Shown in pieces: positions 20,639 through 30,753 of a stretch of DNA of 64,000 bases. This stretch comes from Plasmopara viticola. Lineage: Eukaryota; Oomycota; Peronosporomycetes; Peronosporales; Peronosporaceae. The DNA lies in NCBI GenBank assembly GCA_001695595.3, contig MBPM02000052.1, positions 62,001 to 126,000 of the forward strand, in the 5' to 3' direction. Made by a program: the position numbers and the translations under genes. Below the pieces are notes generated by a model, which ran no database searches, had not been told where the DNA came from, and saw nothing but the letters and a program-made list of their open reading frames with translations. Within the stretch, counting starts at the first letter, position 1; every line of letters starts with the position of its first letter.

Positions 20639-23515
20639 AATGTACTTTTACCCAGTTTTGTGCTCTTTTTTTGGAGCTCTAACTATGAGCATCCTAGCCA
20701 GGCTTCAATGTCTGGATCGCACGGCGGCGTTGCAATGCCTTGTGCAATCTGCCGGCGCCTCATTTCAATTGGAAATGGGTTCGTATCACATGCAATGGCC
20801 ATGAAGCGTGCATTGTAGCACATGGCTTCCTTGCCGCTGGGGTCGCTGCATTGACGGTACAGTGTACCATGGCAAGGTTCCGTCATGGCTTGAGTGGGCG
20901 GGCCTTCTAAAATACCCGGGTACAACAAACCCGTACACACCGTGGCCGGAAATCGTTGCAACACGGCCACGGTCCCCGGACTTGCTCGTGGTTGATCCGC
21001 TGCGAGGCACGAAGCGGCGGGTGTACCATACAACGGGTGCACTTGGCACATGGGGTCGTGGAGGTCACACGGTCCGAGAAAGCCATTGCAGCACCACGTC
21101 CCACGATCAATGAGCGTCAAGGATTGGAGCGTGGTCGCGAGGGGCGCGAGGTCCGGGAGGGTCTCGAGCGACGGTAACCCCGTGAGAAAGAGGCGTTCGA
21201 GGCGGGACAGAGGCGCAAAGGACGGGAGGTGGTCCACACGAAGCAGGACGGCCAGGGCCAAGGATTGGAGGTTCCCAAGGCCTTGGAACGACGGCAGTTG
21301 CTCGATGGCGACAAAGCCCGCCAAGTGGAGGAAGGTCAAGGAGGCCATGGCGTCAAAGAGCTGGTCGGGGAGCGACATGGACGGACTCGTGAACGCTTGC
21401 TCGACGTGGCTTTATAACGGGATCGATCGATCGATTAGAAGGAGGATGGATGTCCCGTAGGAGGAGGCGGACGCAACGACGTACAGGTATTCGAGGCTCG
21501 TCCATTCGTTCATCCACGGCGGGAGCGCGGTCGTGTGTGTGTACTCGAGTGTCCTACATGTCCATTGCACGGTCAGCACGCGTCCGGACTTTGTTCGTGC
21601 CATGGCACGTACGTACAGGTGGATCATCTGGGTACACTGACGCAGTTCGATTGGGAACGTGGGCAAGTACCGATTGGTCAATTGCATGGCTTCGAGGTCG
21701 CCACTCGCGGCCACTTGCGCGACCTTGTCCATGACGTTGCGGGGGTGGAGCCACTCGGCGTAGGACGTCGGTGCCGTGTCGCGATCGATGAGGACGCGAC
21801 ACGGGCATTGAGTGACTGCGTGCGGCTGGAGAACCGTCCATCGACGGGCATGGAGGACGCATTCGGGATGGGGCGCACACGCGAGGGACGACGTGCGCAG
21901 GCTCTCCGAGACGAAGACAAGGAGGACGAGGGCATAGGCCACGAGGCTCAGCGCGGCGATGCGATGGTGGCGCGGGTAGACGCCGCGGGCTTGTTGCCAC
22001 GGACGGTCGAGGAGATGCACGAGGTGATGGAGACGGAACGTGAGCGTGACGTGGACGCCCATGCGCGCGACCAAATCGAGGACGGACGCGATGCGGAGGG
22101 ACTTGAGGCTCTTGTAGATGACGGCCGTTTGGGCCGGATCGGCCACGACACTGGCGAGCTGTTCGTACGTCGCGGGGGGGAAGACGGCGCGGTTGATGGC
22201 GTAGAGCGCGCGAGGGAAGGTGAAGGCGGACAGGCAATAGATCAAGACGAACAGGGGACAGAGGACGACGAGGAGGAGGTCGAAGCTGGGAGCATGACAA
22301 GGGTCAAGGTGAGCAAAGAGGAGGAAGGAAAAGAGGGATGGAAGGCGAGGCGACGGTGGCGACGTACACGAGATCGACAAAGGTTTCGAGGAGCCCAATG
22401 CGCTGGATGGGGAGGAACATGGTCAAGGCACAGGTCGAGGCGTTCGCGACGATGAGGAGCGTGAAGACGACGACAATGGGGACGGGGGACCCCGCCTCGA
22501 GGATCTTGACGAGCACGAGCGTTTCAAAGACGAGGTCGCCGACTTTCATCCCCAGCTAGCGTTTCGAGGCAAAGAAAGAAGAGGTGGTCAAGGAAGGTTA
22601 GTGACGCGTAGGTGAACCCATGGATGATTGGAAACGCACGGCAAAATGACGAGAGCGTCGATGGAAGGAGGCAAGGGACAGAAGCGATGGAGCCGACGAC
22701 GTGACGGTGCGCGTGTTGGGAGCCACTTGATTGGCCGCGTCATGGACGTGGTCGGGGCTGTCACTCGTTTTCGAGGTTGGGGACATGGACCCAGGGGCTT
22801 GACGGACGCGACGGGTTGACCGACTAATGATCTTGAGCAGGAGCGCGAGGTAGCCGAAACTTGCGAGTGATAAGCCAATGGTGGACAGCCAATAGAGGAC
22901 CGGCGGGGGGTCGATCAAGAGCCAAAAGACACCGTGGTCCAAGTCTTCCGTGTTCATGACTTTATTCACCGTGGCATTCGGTGCCGTGTGCAAAAGAATG
23001 AGCCACAGCGTCCAGACGAGACAGAGCAGCACGAGGCTTGCGAGCAAGAGGTGCAGCGACGTGAATTTCGTGGGTGGCCATGACACGAGAAGCGCAGAGA
23101 CACTGGAAGTGAATCGTCGGAGAGTCGAGACTTGGCCCTTGAAGCCACAAGGTGTCGGGTGAGCCAGGACTTGGGGTTGATGTAAAGGTGTCTTGAGTGG
23201 CGTTGAAAGGGTTATAATGGTTGGTACCCCCTTCTTGGAATCGGACAGATGCGCGATTGAAGGTGAAATGGAAGGCGTGAACCCGAGCGCTTGCCATCCA
23301 ATCTTCCGTGACGTGCCACTCTCTTGCATGAAGTTGATTTGTTTACGAATTTGACGATGGAGTGTCGAAAGATTTTATGGTCACACACTTTGTACGGAAA
23401 CCCCACGCTAAATCTGGATTTGAGGACACGTACTATTGCGACATAGTACTTATTGTGTCGTATTTTACTGATAACGCATACTTGGCAGTTTTACAGAATG
23501 TGTATGCAGTTTATG
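20639..23515 (-). repeat. Large inverted repeat, left arm
   Basis: The 2.88-kb left arm is the reverse complement of 24330-27182 with only scattered differences. Differences include a 15-bp length change in an intron and a ~16-bp insertion near 23430. The outer edge is at the shared aatgtact/acccagttttgtgctc, the inner edge at ttatg (23511-23515). It contains one complete LRR membrane protein gene. Confidence 0.95.
20683..23329 (-). CDS. Multi-pass membrane leucine-rich-repeat protein, copy 1
   Basis: Four exons: 23329-22640, 22555-22368, 22285-21485, 21409-20683. Donors are GTGCGT, GTACGT and GTACGT; introns are 84, 82 and 75 nt. The 2406 nt give 801 aa plus stop. Exon 1 encodes a Ser/Thr-rich N-terminus, a strong TM (FTSLHLLLASLVLLCLVW) and a second hydrophobic hairpin after LLIDPPPVLYW. 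Exons 2 and 3 add three to four TMs. Exon 4 encodes short leucine-rich repeats (LHLAGF..., LQSLALAVLLRVDHLPSF) and a Cys-rich tail beginning TWCCNGFLGPCD with about ten further Cys. This TM-LRR-Cys-tail order matches a family I recall from Phytophthora genomes, of unknown function, presumably at a membrane with extracytosolic LRRs. The most upstream ATG is used; a later Met is possible. Confidence 0.85.
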
Positions 23516-24014
23516 AAACGAACCCAATCGTAACCCTTTTTGATAGCAAATCTTGTAATTTGTTGTGCACCACATCAAATAGGGTCTGGTTTGCGGCTCC
23601 CTAACTATTATTTTAAAGTTGCTTGTTCTAGTCTTCGAAGCGTTCTTCTTAGCGAAATGTACTAGAATTAGAGTCTAACTTTATATGTACTGATATAAGA
23701 CTATCGTAACCTTTAAGATGATATACCCAATTGATGCACCTCATTCGATGTGGTCGCCGATCCAAATAACAACCTCGCTACAAGCGGTATCGGTTACTTC
23801 AAAGCGCAGCTATGCGAACCAAAAGAGGTAGCTTTAAACATTCAATCAAAAGTACAGTGAGCAAGGTCTTGCAGTGAATTCTGTGTCTTTCAATATAAGT
23901 TGCAGACAAAATATAGCACACGCACCGTGAAAGTTTGTCAAGAATTGTGAGGTGCTAGAGAGTTTTCAATAAAAGAATGTTAAGTACTAAACTGAGCTTG
24001 GAAAAGGTTGGGGT
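23516..24014. other. Spacer of the inverted repeat
   Basis: Unique AT-rich DNA between the two arms, lying in the shared 1.18-kb region upstream of both divergent LRR genes. No gene seen. Together with the family A insertion it makes up the 814-bp spacer. Confidence 0.6.
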
Positions 24015-24325
24015 GACGCCCTCCTTCCAAGCGCGGGGGCTAAATGCTCGCGCGCTTCGGGCAGGTGCTCTCGGGCGTCTGCAGGTCTCTAACGAGTCTC
24101 ACCCTCGACGCGACGGTCTCCAGCACCGGGCGCCACCTGGGCTCTTACCAAGTCAGAGCTAAATAAAATAATGGAAGACCCTCACGACCTCGGTGCTGGC
24201 TGCACTGCCCGCCGAACGAGACCCGACGTATGCGGACACCACTCTATGCCGTGGATTAGCCAGACTGAGCCTAGCACGTGCATAACTTGGCAACGCGATA
24301 ACGTAATACATTACATTACATTACA
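24015..24325 (+). mobile_element. SINE-like insertion, family A, copy 2
   Basis: The same ~300-bp element as at 9005-9303, more than 90% alike by eye, with a longer attac pentanucleotide tail (tacattacattacattaca). Unlike copy 1, no target duplication is visible. The tail stops within five bases of the inner edge of the right inverted-repeat arm (24330), so the element marks the junction. Confidence 0.85.
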
Positions 24326-24329
24326 GTGC

Positions 24330-27182
24330 CATAAACTGCATACACATTCTGTAAAACTGCCAAGTATGCGTTATCACTAAAATACGACACAATAAGTACT
24401 ATGTCGCAATCCTCAAATCCAGATTTAGCGTGGGGTTTCCGTACAAAGTGTGTGACCATAAATCCTTTCGACAATCCATCGTCAAATTCGTAAACAAACC
24501 AACTTCATGCAAGAGAGTCGCACGTCACGGAAGGTTAAATGGCAAGCGCTCGGGTTCACGCCTTCCATTTCACCTTCAATCGCGCATCTGTCCGATTCCA
24601 AGAAGGGGGTACTATCTACTGTAACCCTTTCAACGCCACTCAAGACACCTTTACATCAACCCCAAGTCCTGGCTCACCCGACACTTTGTGGCTTCAAGGG
24701 CGAAGTCTCGACTCTCCGACGATTCACTTCCCGTGTCTCTGCGCTTCTCGTGTCATGGCAACCCACGAAATTCACGTCGCTGCACCTCTTGCTCGCAAGC
24801 CTCGTGCTGCTCTGTCTCGTCTGGACGCTGTGGCTCATTCTTTTGCACACGGCACCGAATGCCACGGTGAATAAAGTCATGAACACGGAAGACTTGGACC
24901 ACGGTGTCTTTTGGCTCTTGATCGACCCCCCGCCGGTCCTCTATTGGCTGTCCACCATTGGCTTATCGCTCGCAAGTTTCGGTTACCTCGCGCTCCTGCT
25001 CAAGATCATTAGTCGGTCAACCCGTCGCGTCCGTCAAGCCCCTGGACCCACGTCCCCAACCTCGAAGACAAGTGACGGCGCCCACCACGTCCATGACGCG
25101 GCTAATCAAGTGGCTCCCATCACGCGCACCGTCACGTCGTCGGCTCCATCGCTTCTGTCCCTTGCCTCTTTCCATCGACGCTCTCGTCATTTTGCCGTGC
25201 GTTTCCAATCATCCATGAGTTCACCCACGCGTCACTAACCTTCCTTGACCACCTCTTCTTTTTTTGTCTCGAAACGCTAGCTGGGGATGAAAGTCGGCGA
25301 CCTCGTCTTTGAAACGCTCGTGCTCGTCAAGATCCTCGAAGCGGGGTCTCCCGTCCCCATTGTCGTCGTCTTCACGCTCCTCATCGTCGCGAACGCCTCA
25401 ACCTGTGCCTTGACCATGTTCCTCCCCATCCAGCGCATTGGGCTCCTCGAAACCTTTGTCGATCTCGTGTACGTCGCCTCTTTTCCCCTCTTCCTCCAAC
25501 CGCTTTGCTCACCTTGACCCTTGTCATGCTCCCAGCTTCGACCTCCTCCTCGTCGTCCTCTGTCCCCTGTTCGTCTTGATCTATTGCCTGTCCGCCTTCA
25601 CCTTCCCTCGCGCGCTCTACGCCATCAACCGCGCCGTCTTCCCCCCCGCGACGTACGAACAGCTCGCCAGTGTCGTGGCCGATCCGGCCCAAACGGCCGT
25701 CATCTACAAGAGCCTCAAGTCCCTCCGCATCGCGTCCGTCCTCGACTTGGTCGCGCGCATGGGCGTCCACGTCACGCTCACGTTCCGTCTCCATCACCTC
25801 GTGCATCTCCTCGACCGTCCGTGGCAACAAGCCCGCGGCGTCTACCCGCGCCACCATCGCATCGCCGCGCTGAGCCTCGTGGCCTATGCCCTCGTCCTCC
25901 TCGTCTTCGTCTCGGAGAGCCTGCGCACGTCGTCCCTCGCGTGTGCGCCCCATCCCGAATGCGTCCTCCATGCCCGTCGATGGACGGTTCTCCAGCCGCA
26001 CGCAGTCACTCAATGCCCGTGTCGCGTCCTCATTGATCGCGACACGGCACCGACGTCCTACGCCGAGTGGCTCCACCCCCGCAACGTCATGGACAAGGTC
26101 GCGCAAGTGGCCGCGAGTGGCGACCTCGAAGCCATGCAATTGACCAATCGGTACTTGCCCACGTTCCCAATCGAACTGCGTCAGTGTACCCAGATGATCC
26201 ACCTGTACGTACGTGCCATGGCACGAACAAAGTCCGGACGCGTGCTGACCGTGCAATGGACATGTAGGACACTCGAGTACACACACACGACCGCGCTCCC
26301 GCCGTGGATGAACGAATGGACGAGCCTCGAATACCTGTACGTCGTTGCGTCCGCCTCCTCCTACGGGACATCCATCCTCCTTCTTATCGATCGATCGATC
26401 CCGTGATAAAGCCACGTCGAGCAAGCGTTCACGAGTCCGTCCATGTCGCTCCCCGACCAGCTCTTTGACGCCATGGCCTCCTTGACCTTCCTCCACTTGG
26501 CCGGCTTTGTCGCCATCGAGCAACTGCCGTCGTTCCAAGGCCTCGGGAACCTTCAATCCTTGGCCCTGGCCGTCCTGCTTCGTGTGGACCACCTCCCGTC
26601 CTTTGCGCCTCTGTCCCGCCTCGAACGCCTCTTTCTCACGGGGTTACCGTCGCTCGAGACCCTCCCGGACCTCGCGCCCCTCGCGACCACGCTCCAATCC
26701 TTGACGCTCATTGATCGTGGGACGTGGTGCTGCAATGGCTTTCTCGGACCGTGTGACCTCCACGACCCCATGTGCCAAGTGCACCCGTTGTATGGTACAC
26801 CCGCCGCTTCGTGTCTCGCAGCGGATCAACCACGAGCAAGTCCGGGGACCGTGGCCGTGTTGCAACGATTTCCGGCCACGGTGTGTACGGGTTTGTTGTA
26901 CCCGGGTATTTTAGAAGGCCCGCCCACCCAGGCCATGACGGAACCTTGCCATGGTACACTGTACCGTCAATGCAGCGACCCCAGCGGCAAGGAAGCCATG
27001 TGCTACAATGCACGCTTCATGGCCATTGCATGTGATACGAACCCATTTCCAATTGAAATGAGGCGCCGGCAGATTGCACAAGGCATTGCAACCCCGCCGT
27101 GCGATCCCGACATTGAAGCCTGGTTAGGATGCTCATAGTTAGAGCTCAAAAAAAGAGCACAAAAATGGGTACTAGTACATTC
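24330..27182 (+). repeat. Large inverted repeat, right arm
   Basis: The 2.85-kb reverse complement of 20639-23515. The inner edge begins cataaactgcat right after the family A element. The outer edge ends at about 27182, only ~40 bp before the first possible ATG of the VPS26 gene. Confidence 0.95.
24507..27138 (+). CDS. Multi-pass membrane leucine-rich-repeat protein, copy 2
   Basis: Exons are 24507-25196, 25281-25468, 25536-26336 and 26412-27138, again 2406 nt and 801 aa. All splice sites are conserved with copy 1. Exon lengths are identical (690, 188, 801, 727); only intron 2 differs (67 against 82 nt). The few amino-acid differences (for example in the Ser/Thr-rich exon 1 segment) leave TMs, LRRs and the Cys-rich tail TWCCNGFLGPCD...EAWLGCS intact, so both copies look functional. 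It is transcribed away from copy 1; the two share a divergent upstream region of 1177 bp. The long 403-codon antisense frame (26592-25381) is a shadow. Confidence 0.85.
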
Positions 27183-27291
27183 ATTCCAACTTAAGTGCTA
27201 CTTCAAAAACCCAACTCCATCTCATGGCAAGTTCGTCGCGCTGCTCTCGTCTTGCTCATCCACTGTCTGCTCATTGCTTTGCTTCCATTAG

Positions 27292-28241
27292 AACTTTTTT
27301 GGCTTTGGTGGACCGTCACCCGAGCTTCGACTGACACTGAAGGGGCCACGGCATCACGCGACCGAGTTGCCGCTTTTTCATCCCAACGAGAAGATTGCGG
27401 GCGTGTTGACGGTGCTTGTGACTGAACCCAAGCAAGTGGTACATCAGGGATTGACCCTCCAGCTCCTCGGGCTTATTGACGTGCCCGCGGCACACGGTAC
27501 CAGCAATGCCTTTACCACTGTCTCAATCACGCTGCAAGTTGCGGGGCAGAGTCTCGAAGGCGAACAAGTGTTTCCATTTGTCTTTCCCGCGATGGACACC
27601 GTGTACGACAGTTATCATGGTACCAGTGTCACGTTGCGCTACGTCCTTCGTGCCACGTTGGCACGCGGGACGTGTACCCCAAATCTGGTCCACGACCAAG
27701 AGGTTTGGATGAAACAAGTCGGATCGCCCCCGTTAGTGGTACACCCCATCCAGATGGAAGTGGGGATTCAAGACTGTCTTCAGCTTGAATTCAAAGTGGA
27801 TAAATCCGAGTACGTAGCAAGAAAAGAGGCGTACTCTCGCTGGCTTGCATCACTCCTCAATTGTTTGTGTGTGTGTCTGTGGCTTCTAGCTATCATCTGA
27901 CCGATGTGATCCGAGGCAAGATTTTCTTTCTTTTGATCCGAATCAAGATAAAATCCATGACGTTGGCCATTTTGCGGCGCGAGCGGGTCGGGACCGGGCC
28001 CCACCGCCACCTCGAGAGTGACACCGTCACGACCTTCGAAATCATGGACGGGGCCCCTGTCAAAGGCGACTGCGTGCCGGTTCGCCTCTACCTCGCGCCG
28101 TATGCCCTCACGCCCACGTATCGCACGATCGAGCATTGCTTTTCCGTCCACTATTACCTCAACCTCGTGCTCCGGGACGAAGAAGACCGACGGTACTTTA
28201 AACAACACGAAATTACGTTTTGGCGCCAAGCGATAGGCTAA
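27292..28241 (+). CDS. VPS26: VPS26-like retromer subunit, two main exons, 5' end unresolved
   Basis: Exon 27292-27809 joins 27890-28241 across an 80-nt intron (donor GTACGT, acceptor TTCTAG). The 870 nt give 289 aa, against ~327 for human VPS26A; the C-terminal tail is short. Diagnostic arrestin-fold motifs are NFFGFGG at the start, VHQGLTLQLLGLID, and after the join DYHLTDVIRGKIFFLLIRIK, EIMDGAPVKG, YLNLVLRDEEDRRYFKQ. VPS26 is part of the retromer cargo-recognition trimer acting in endosome-to-Golgi recycling. The frame is open back to an AG acceptor at 27290-27291, so a short 5' exon supplying the ATG is expected. The nearest ATG (27224, with a GT after seven bases) does not give the right phase. 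In-frame Met at 27367 would delete the conserved N-terminus. Confidence 0.9.
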
Positions 28242-28319
28242 AACACGAATAAAATAGCATTTATCCAAAGTTAAGCGACAAAAGGTGGTACGTTTGCCCC
28301 ACGCCAACGCCTTGCCCCG

Positions 28320-29144
28320 TTAACGGGAACGGGAACGCGAGCGCGAGCGCGACGGTTCCCGACGATGCGAGCGACTCGTGCGTCGTGGTGGAGACGACGA
28401 CCGCGAGTGGCGACGGCGTCGCGGCGATCGGGACGGCGAACGGGACCGGGAGCGTCGTCGCGCTGATTCTTCGCGAATCCGGATGCGTTCGCCATCGAGG
28501 TCGACGCCGTCCAGTTTGCGGATGGCCCGCCGCATTTCATCGGGCGTCGCGAACGAGGCCGAGCCATTGCCGCTCCGATCGACGTCGGTATGGACGACGT
28601 CGCCACCTTTGCGTAAGAAATCCTTGAGATCTTGCCAGCTCATGGTCTCGGGCAGCCCCGCGATTTTCACACGGTACTGCGTCCCACGGGACCTAAAAGC
28701 AGAGACTTCGAATAAAAAATCGGAAAATGGAAAGAGCTCGAAAGGGGTACCGTACCGATTCTCCATGGACCCCCGCGAGATTTCCACGCGAAGACGACTG
28801 CCTGAGATCATTGTACTTTAAGCCACCACCATACCATTAGCTTTGACTCGTTGCAAGGGATTGAAGCTCGCGCCCTTACTTGTTCATTGATCGCACAGCG
28901 TCACTTGCATCGCATTCATTCTCATACGTCTATCAAATCCAAACACGGCACGAGATTGGTTGGTACACACGAACCGCAGGGGGGTACGGCGGGTACGCAA
29001 GGGCTGTACCAAAAACGCAAATGGCGGCGGACGCGTCGGGAACTTGATCTGTACACTAATGAGCCGTCCAAAGCGCTCAAACATGTCCGACAAGTCGCGT
29101 TCGCGCACGACTTCAGGCAAGTTGCCAACATACACGCGTGCCAT
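28320..29144 (-). CDS. SRSF1-like SR splicing factor, four exons
   Basis: Exons are 29144-29010, 28929-28880, 28797-28756 and 28692-28320, with introns of 80, 82 and 63 nt. They total 600 nt, or 199 aa plus stop. RRM1 starts at once (RNP2 VYVGNL at residues 4-9) and RNP1 is spliced as ..PPFAFL-TYENECDASDAV. The second, pseudo-RRM has the family signature SWQDLKD (about residues 94-100). The C-terminus (~45 residues) is an RS domain with many Arg-Ser dipeptides. This is the SF2/ASF (SRSF1) layout: a nuclear factor binding exonic enhancers and promoting U1/U2 recruitment. The acceptor of exon 3 (GGCAG) was chosen on phase; an alternative six bases upstream would break the frame. Confidence 0.88.
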
Positions 29145-29272
29145 GGCCGGAAAAAAAGAGCGTGGGACTTGACTGACCTATAATTACGCCTTCCCCCCCG
29201 CTCGACTGACACTTGGTACACAACCCGTGTTCCATTTTTTTCTTGTAGCTTCTAACGGTACAAAGCGGCCCG

Positions 29273-30644
29273 ATGGTGGAACCGAGTGCCCACGACGCGG
29301 CCCCGCGCATCGACGAGCACTTTGATCCCATCCACGCAAACCTCATTCGCTGTGAAGAATGCAATGAGAACTTTTTCTTTGATTTTTTACGGCACCCACG
29401 GTACGGACGGTACCTTATGTGGTACGTGTACCCGCGGCCGATTGATTTCGTTGCTTGATCTAGCTACTTTGTCACGCATTTCAAGACGTGCCATCTCAAG
29501 AACGTCCTGTATCGTGTCAATGGCTGTTCCGAAGAGGAGAATCAGCGCGTACGCTTTGGTCCTCGACGGAAGAAAGATGCCATGGCGTGGTTTAGTCAGC
29601 TAAAGTCCACGGAAAAGCGCATGGTACTTAGTGTACCGTCCTGGCGTCGAGTAGATCTAACAATATATTGGACTCTGTACTGATGGCTAGATTTCCATGC
29701 AAGACAATAAATGGGGCGAAATTGCCGAACGCGAGTGTTGGTCGTGTCGTCTGTACGTTGCGTGTTCAGTGTTGAACGTTCAGTGTACCCACTTTTGGTA
29801 CCGTGGTTTTGGTAGATGCAAACAAGCTCGGAAAGGCAGCGACGTGCCCCATGCGTTTGAACAGAATGAACAAGGACGTCGGCAAGCGTTGGTGCATTTG
29901 CGGCAGTACCACGAAGTCGCGTACACTGCGTTTCTCCAGATGTTGCCGACCGTCGACGCGGCGGCTCCGACGCGTGCAAATCCGAGTCGTACCATTTCGT
30001 GGGCACCGGGCCCCGTGCCCAAAGGGGTACAACATGTGCCGCCTGCTTGCCACTCGGTGGAAGCCGAACGGAGTCGCCTCCGTCGCAAGAAAGCCACGCC
30101 CGAAGCCAAGAAAGCCGAAGCCGCACGGAGCAAACGGCGACGGGAACAATTGACCCCGGCCCAACGGCAAGTGGATGCCGAGCGACGGGCCCGCAAGCGC
30201 CAGCGCCTGGAAGAGCGTGCCCGTCGACGCTTGCGTCGGGTCCAAGCGACGCCGGACGTGCGGGAACGCGAGATGAAACGCTCGCGCGAACGCCGGCAAC
30301 ACGCGACGGCCCAGCAACGCCAACGAGAAGCCCAACGGAGTCGTGTCCGTCGCTTGAATGCAACGGAAGAGCAGCGGACGCGGGAACGCGAGCGCTGTCG
30401 ACGGCGGTACGAGTTGCAAAAGCAACAAAAGCGGCAGCGGCAACAAGAGGGTGGCCGGGTCGACCCGACCGACGCGGCGAGGGGTGCCACGAGTACCGAG
30501 CAAGGGGTACGCGCGAAAGGGGTACGCCCCGCCGATTTGGCCCAACGAAACGAGCAACTGGTACAGCAACAAATGGGGTTGGGCTTGCAGATCCGGTCGC
30601 TCTGTGCAGCACGCTCGCATCCCACAGGGGACAAGGAGGGATAA
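29273..30644 (+). CDS. Zinc-finger protein with 19-residue Arg-rich repeats, four exons
   Basis: Proposed exons are 29273-29400, 29464-29623, 29691-29752 and 29816-30644, with introns of 63, 67 and 63 nt (donors GTACGG, GTACTT, GTACGT). They total 1179 nt, or 392 aa. A likely C2HC zinc finger is formed by Cys27, Cys30, His48 and Cys52, partly through the first exon join. A CWSCRLC cluster follows at the third join. The second half is a tandem run of 19-residue units starting ATPE/LTPA/ATPD/ATAQ/ATEE, each about half Arg/Lys/Glu, with one 13-residue truncated unit in the middle. The units recall the 23-residue STPR DNA-binding repeat but are shorter. Function unknown; nucleic-acid binding is an inference from charge and zinc finger. 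Confidence 0.65.
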
Positions 30645-30753
30645 GTAGGAGTAGAAATGAACGAGGAAGGGCGTGCAAATGACAGCGTTCTTTCTTGTGT
30701 GCACGTGCCCGTAATTGTCCATCAACCTTTACACTGTCCCTCGTGTCCCTGAG

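Noticed and set aside
25381..26592. 403-codon minus-strand frame in the right inverted-repeat arm (and the 306-codon plus frame 21535-22455 in the left arm)
   Set aside because: Antisense shadows of the GC-rich LRR membrane gene; low-complexity Arg/Glu/Asp composition and no recognisable domain, while the sense frame has consistent splice sites and TM/LRR features.
27224..27291. First exon of VPS26 at 27224-27230 with an intron to 27291
   Set aside because: Splice-site shape is acceptable, but seven coding bases put the conserved NFFGFGG out of frame.
29596..30725. Long minus-strand frames (up to 360 codons) opposite the Arg-rich repeat gene
   Set aside because: Antisense shadows of the Arg-rich repeats; Pro/Arg/Ala-biased translation with no domain.
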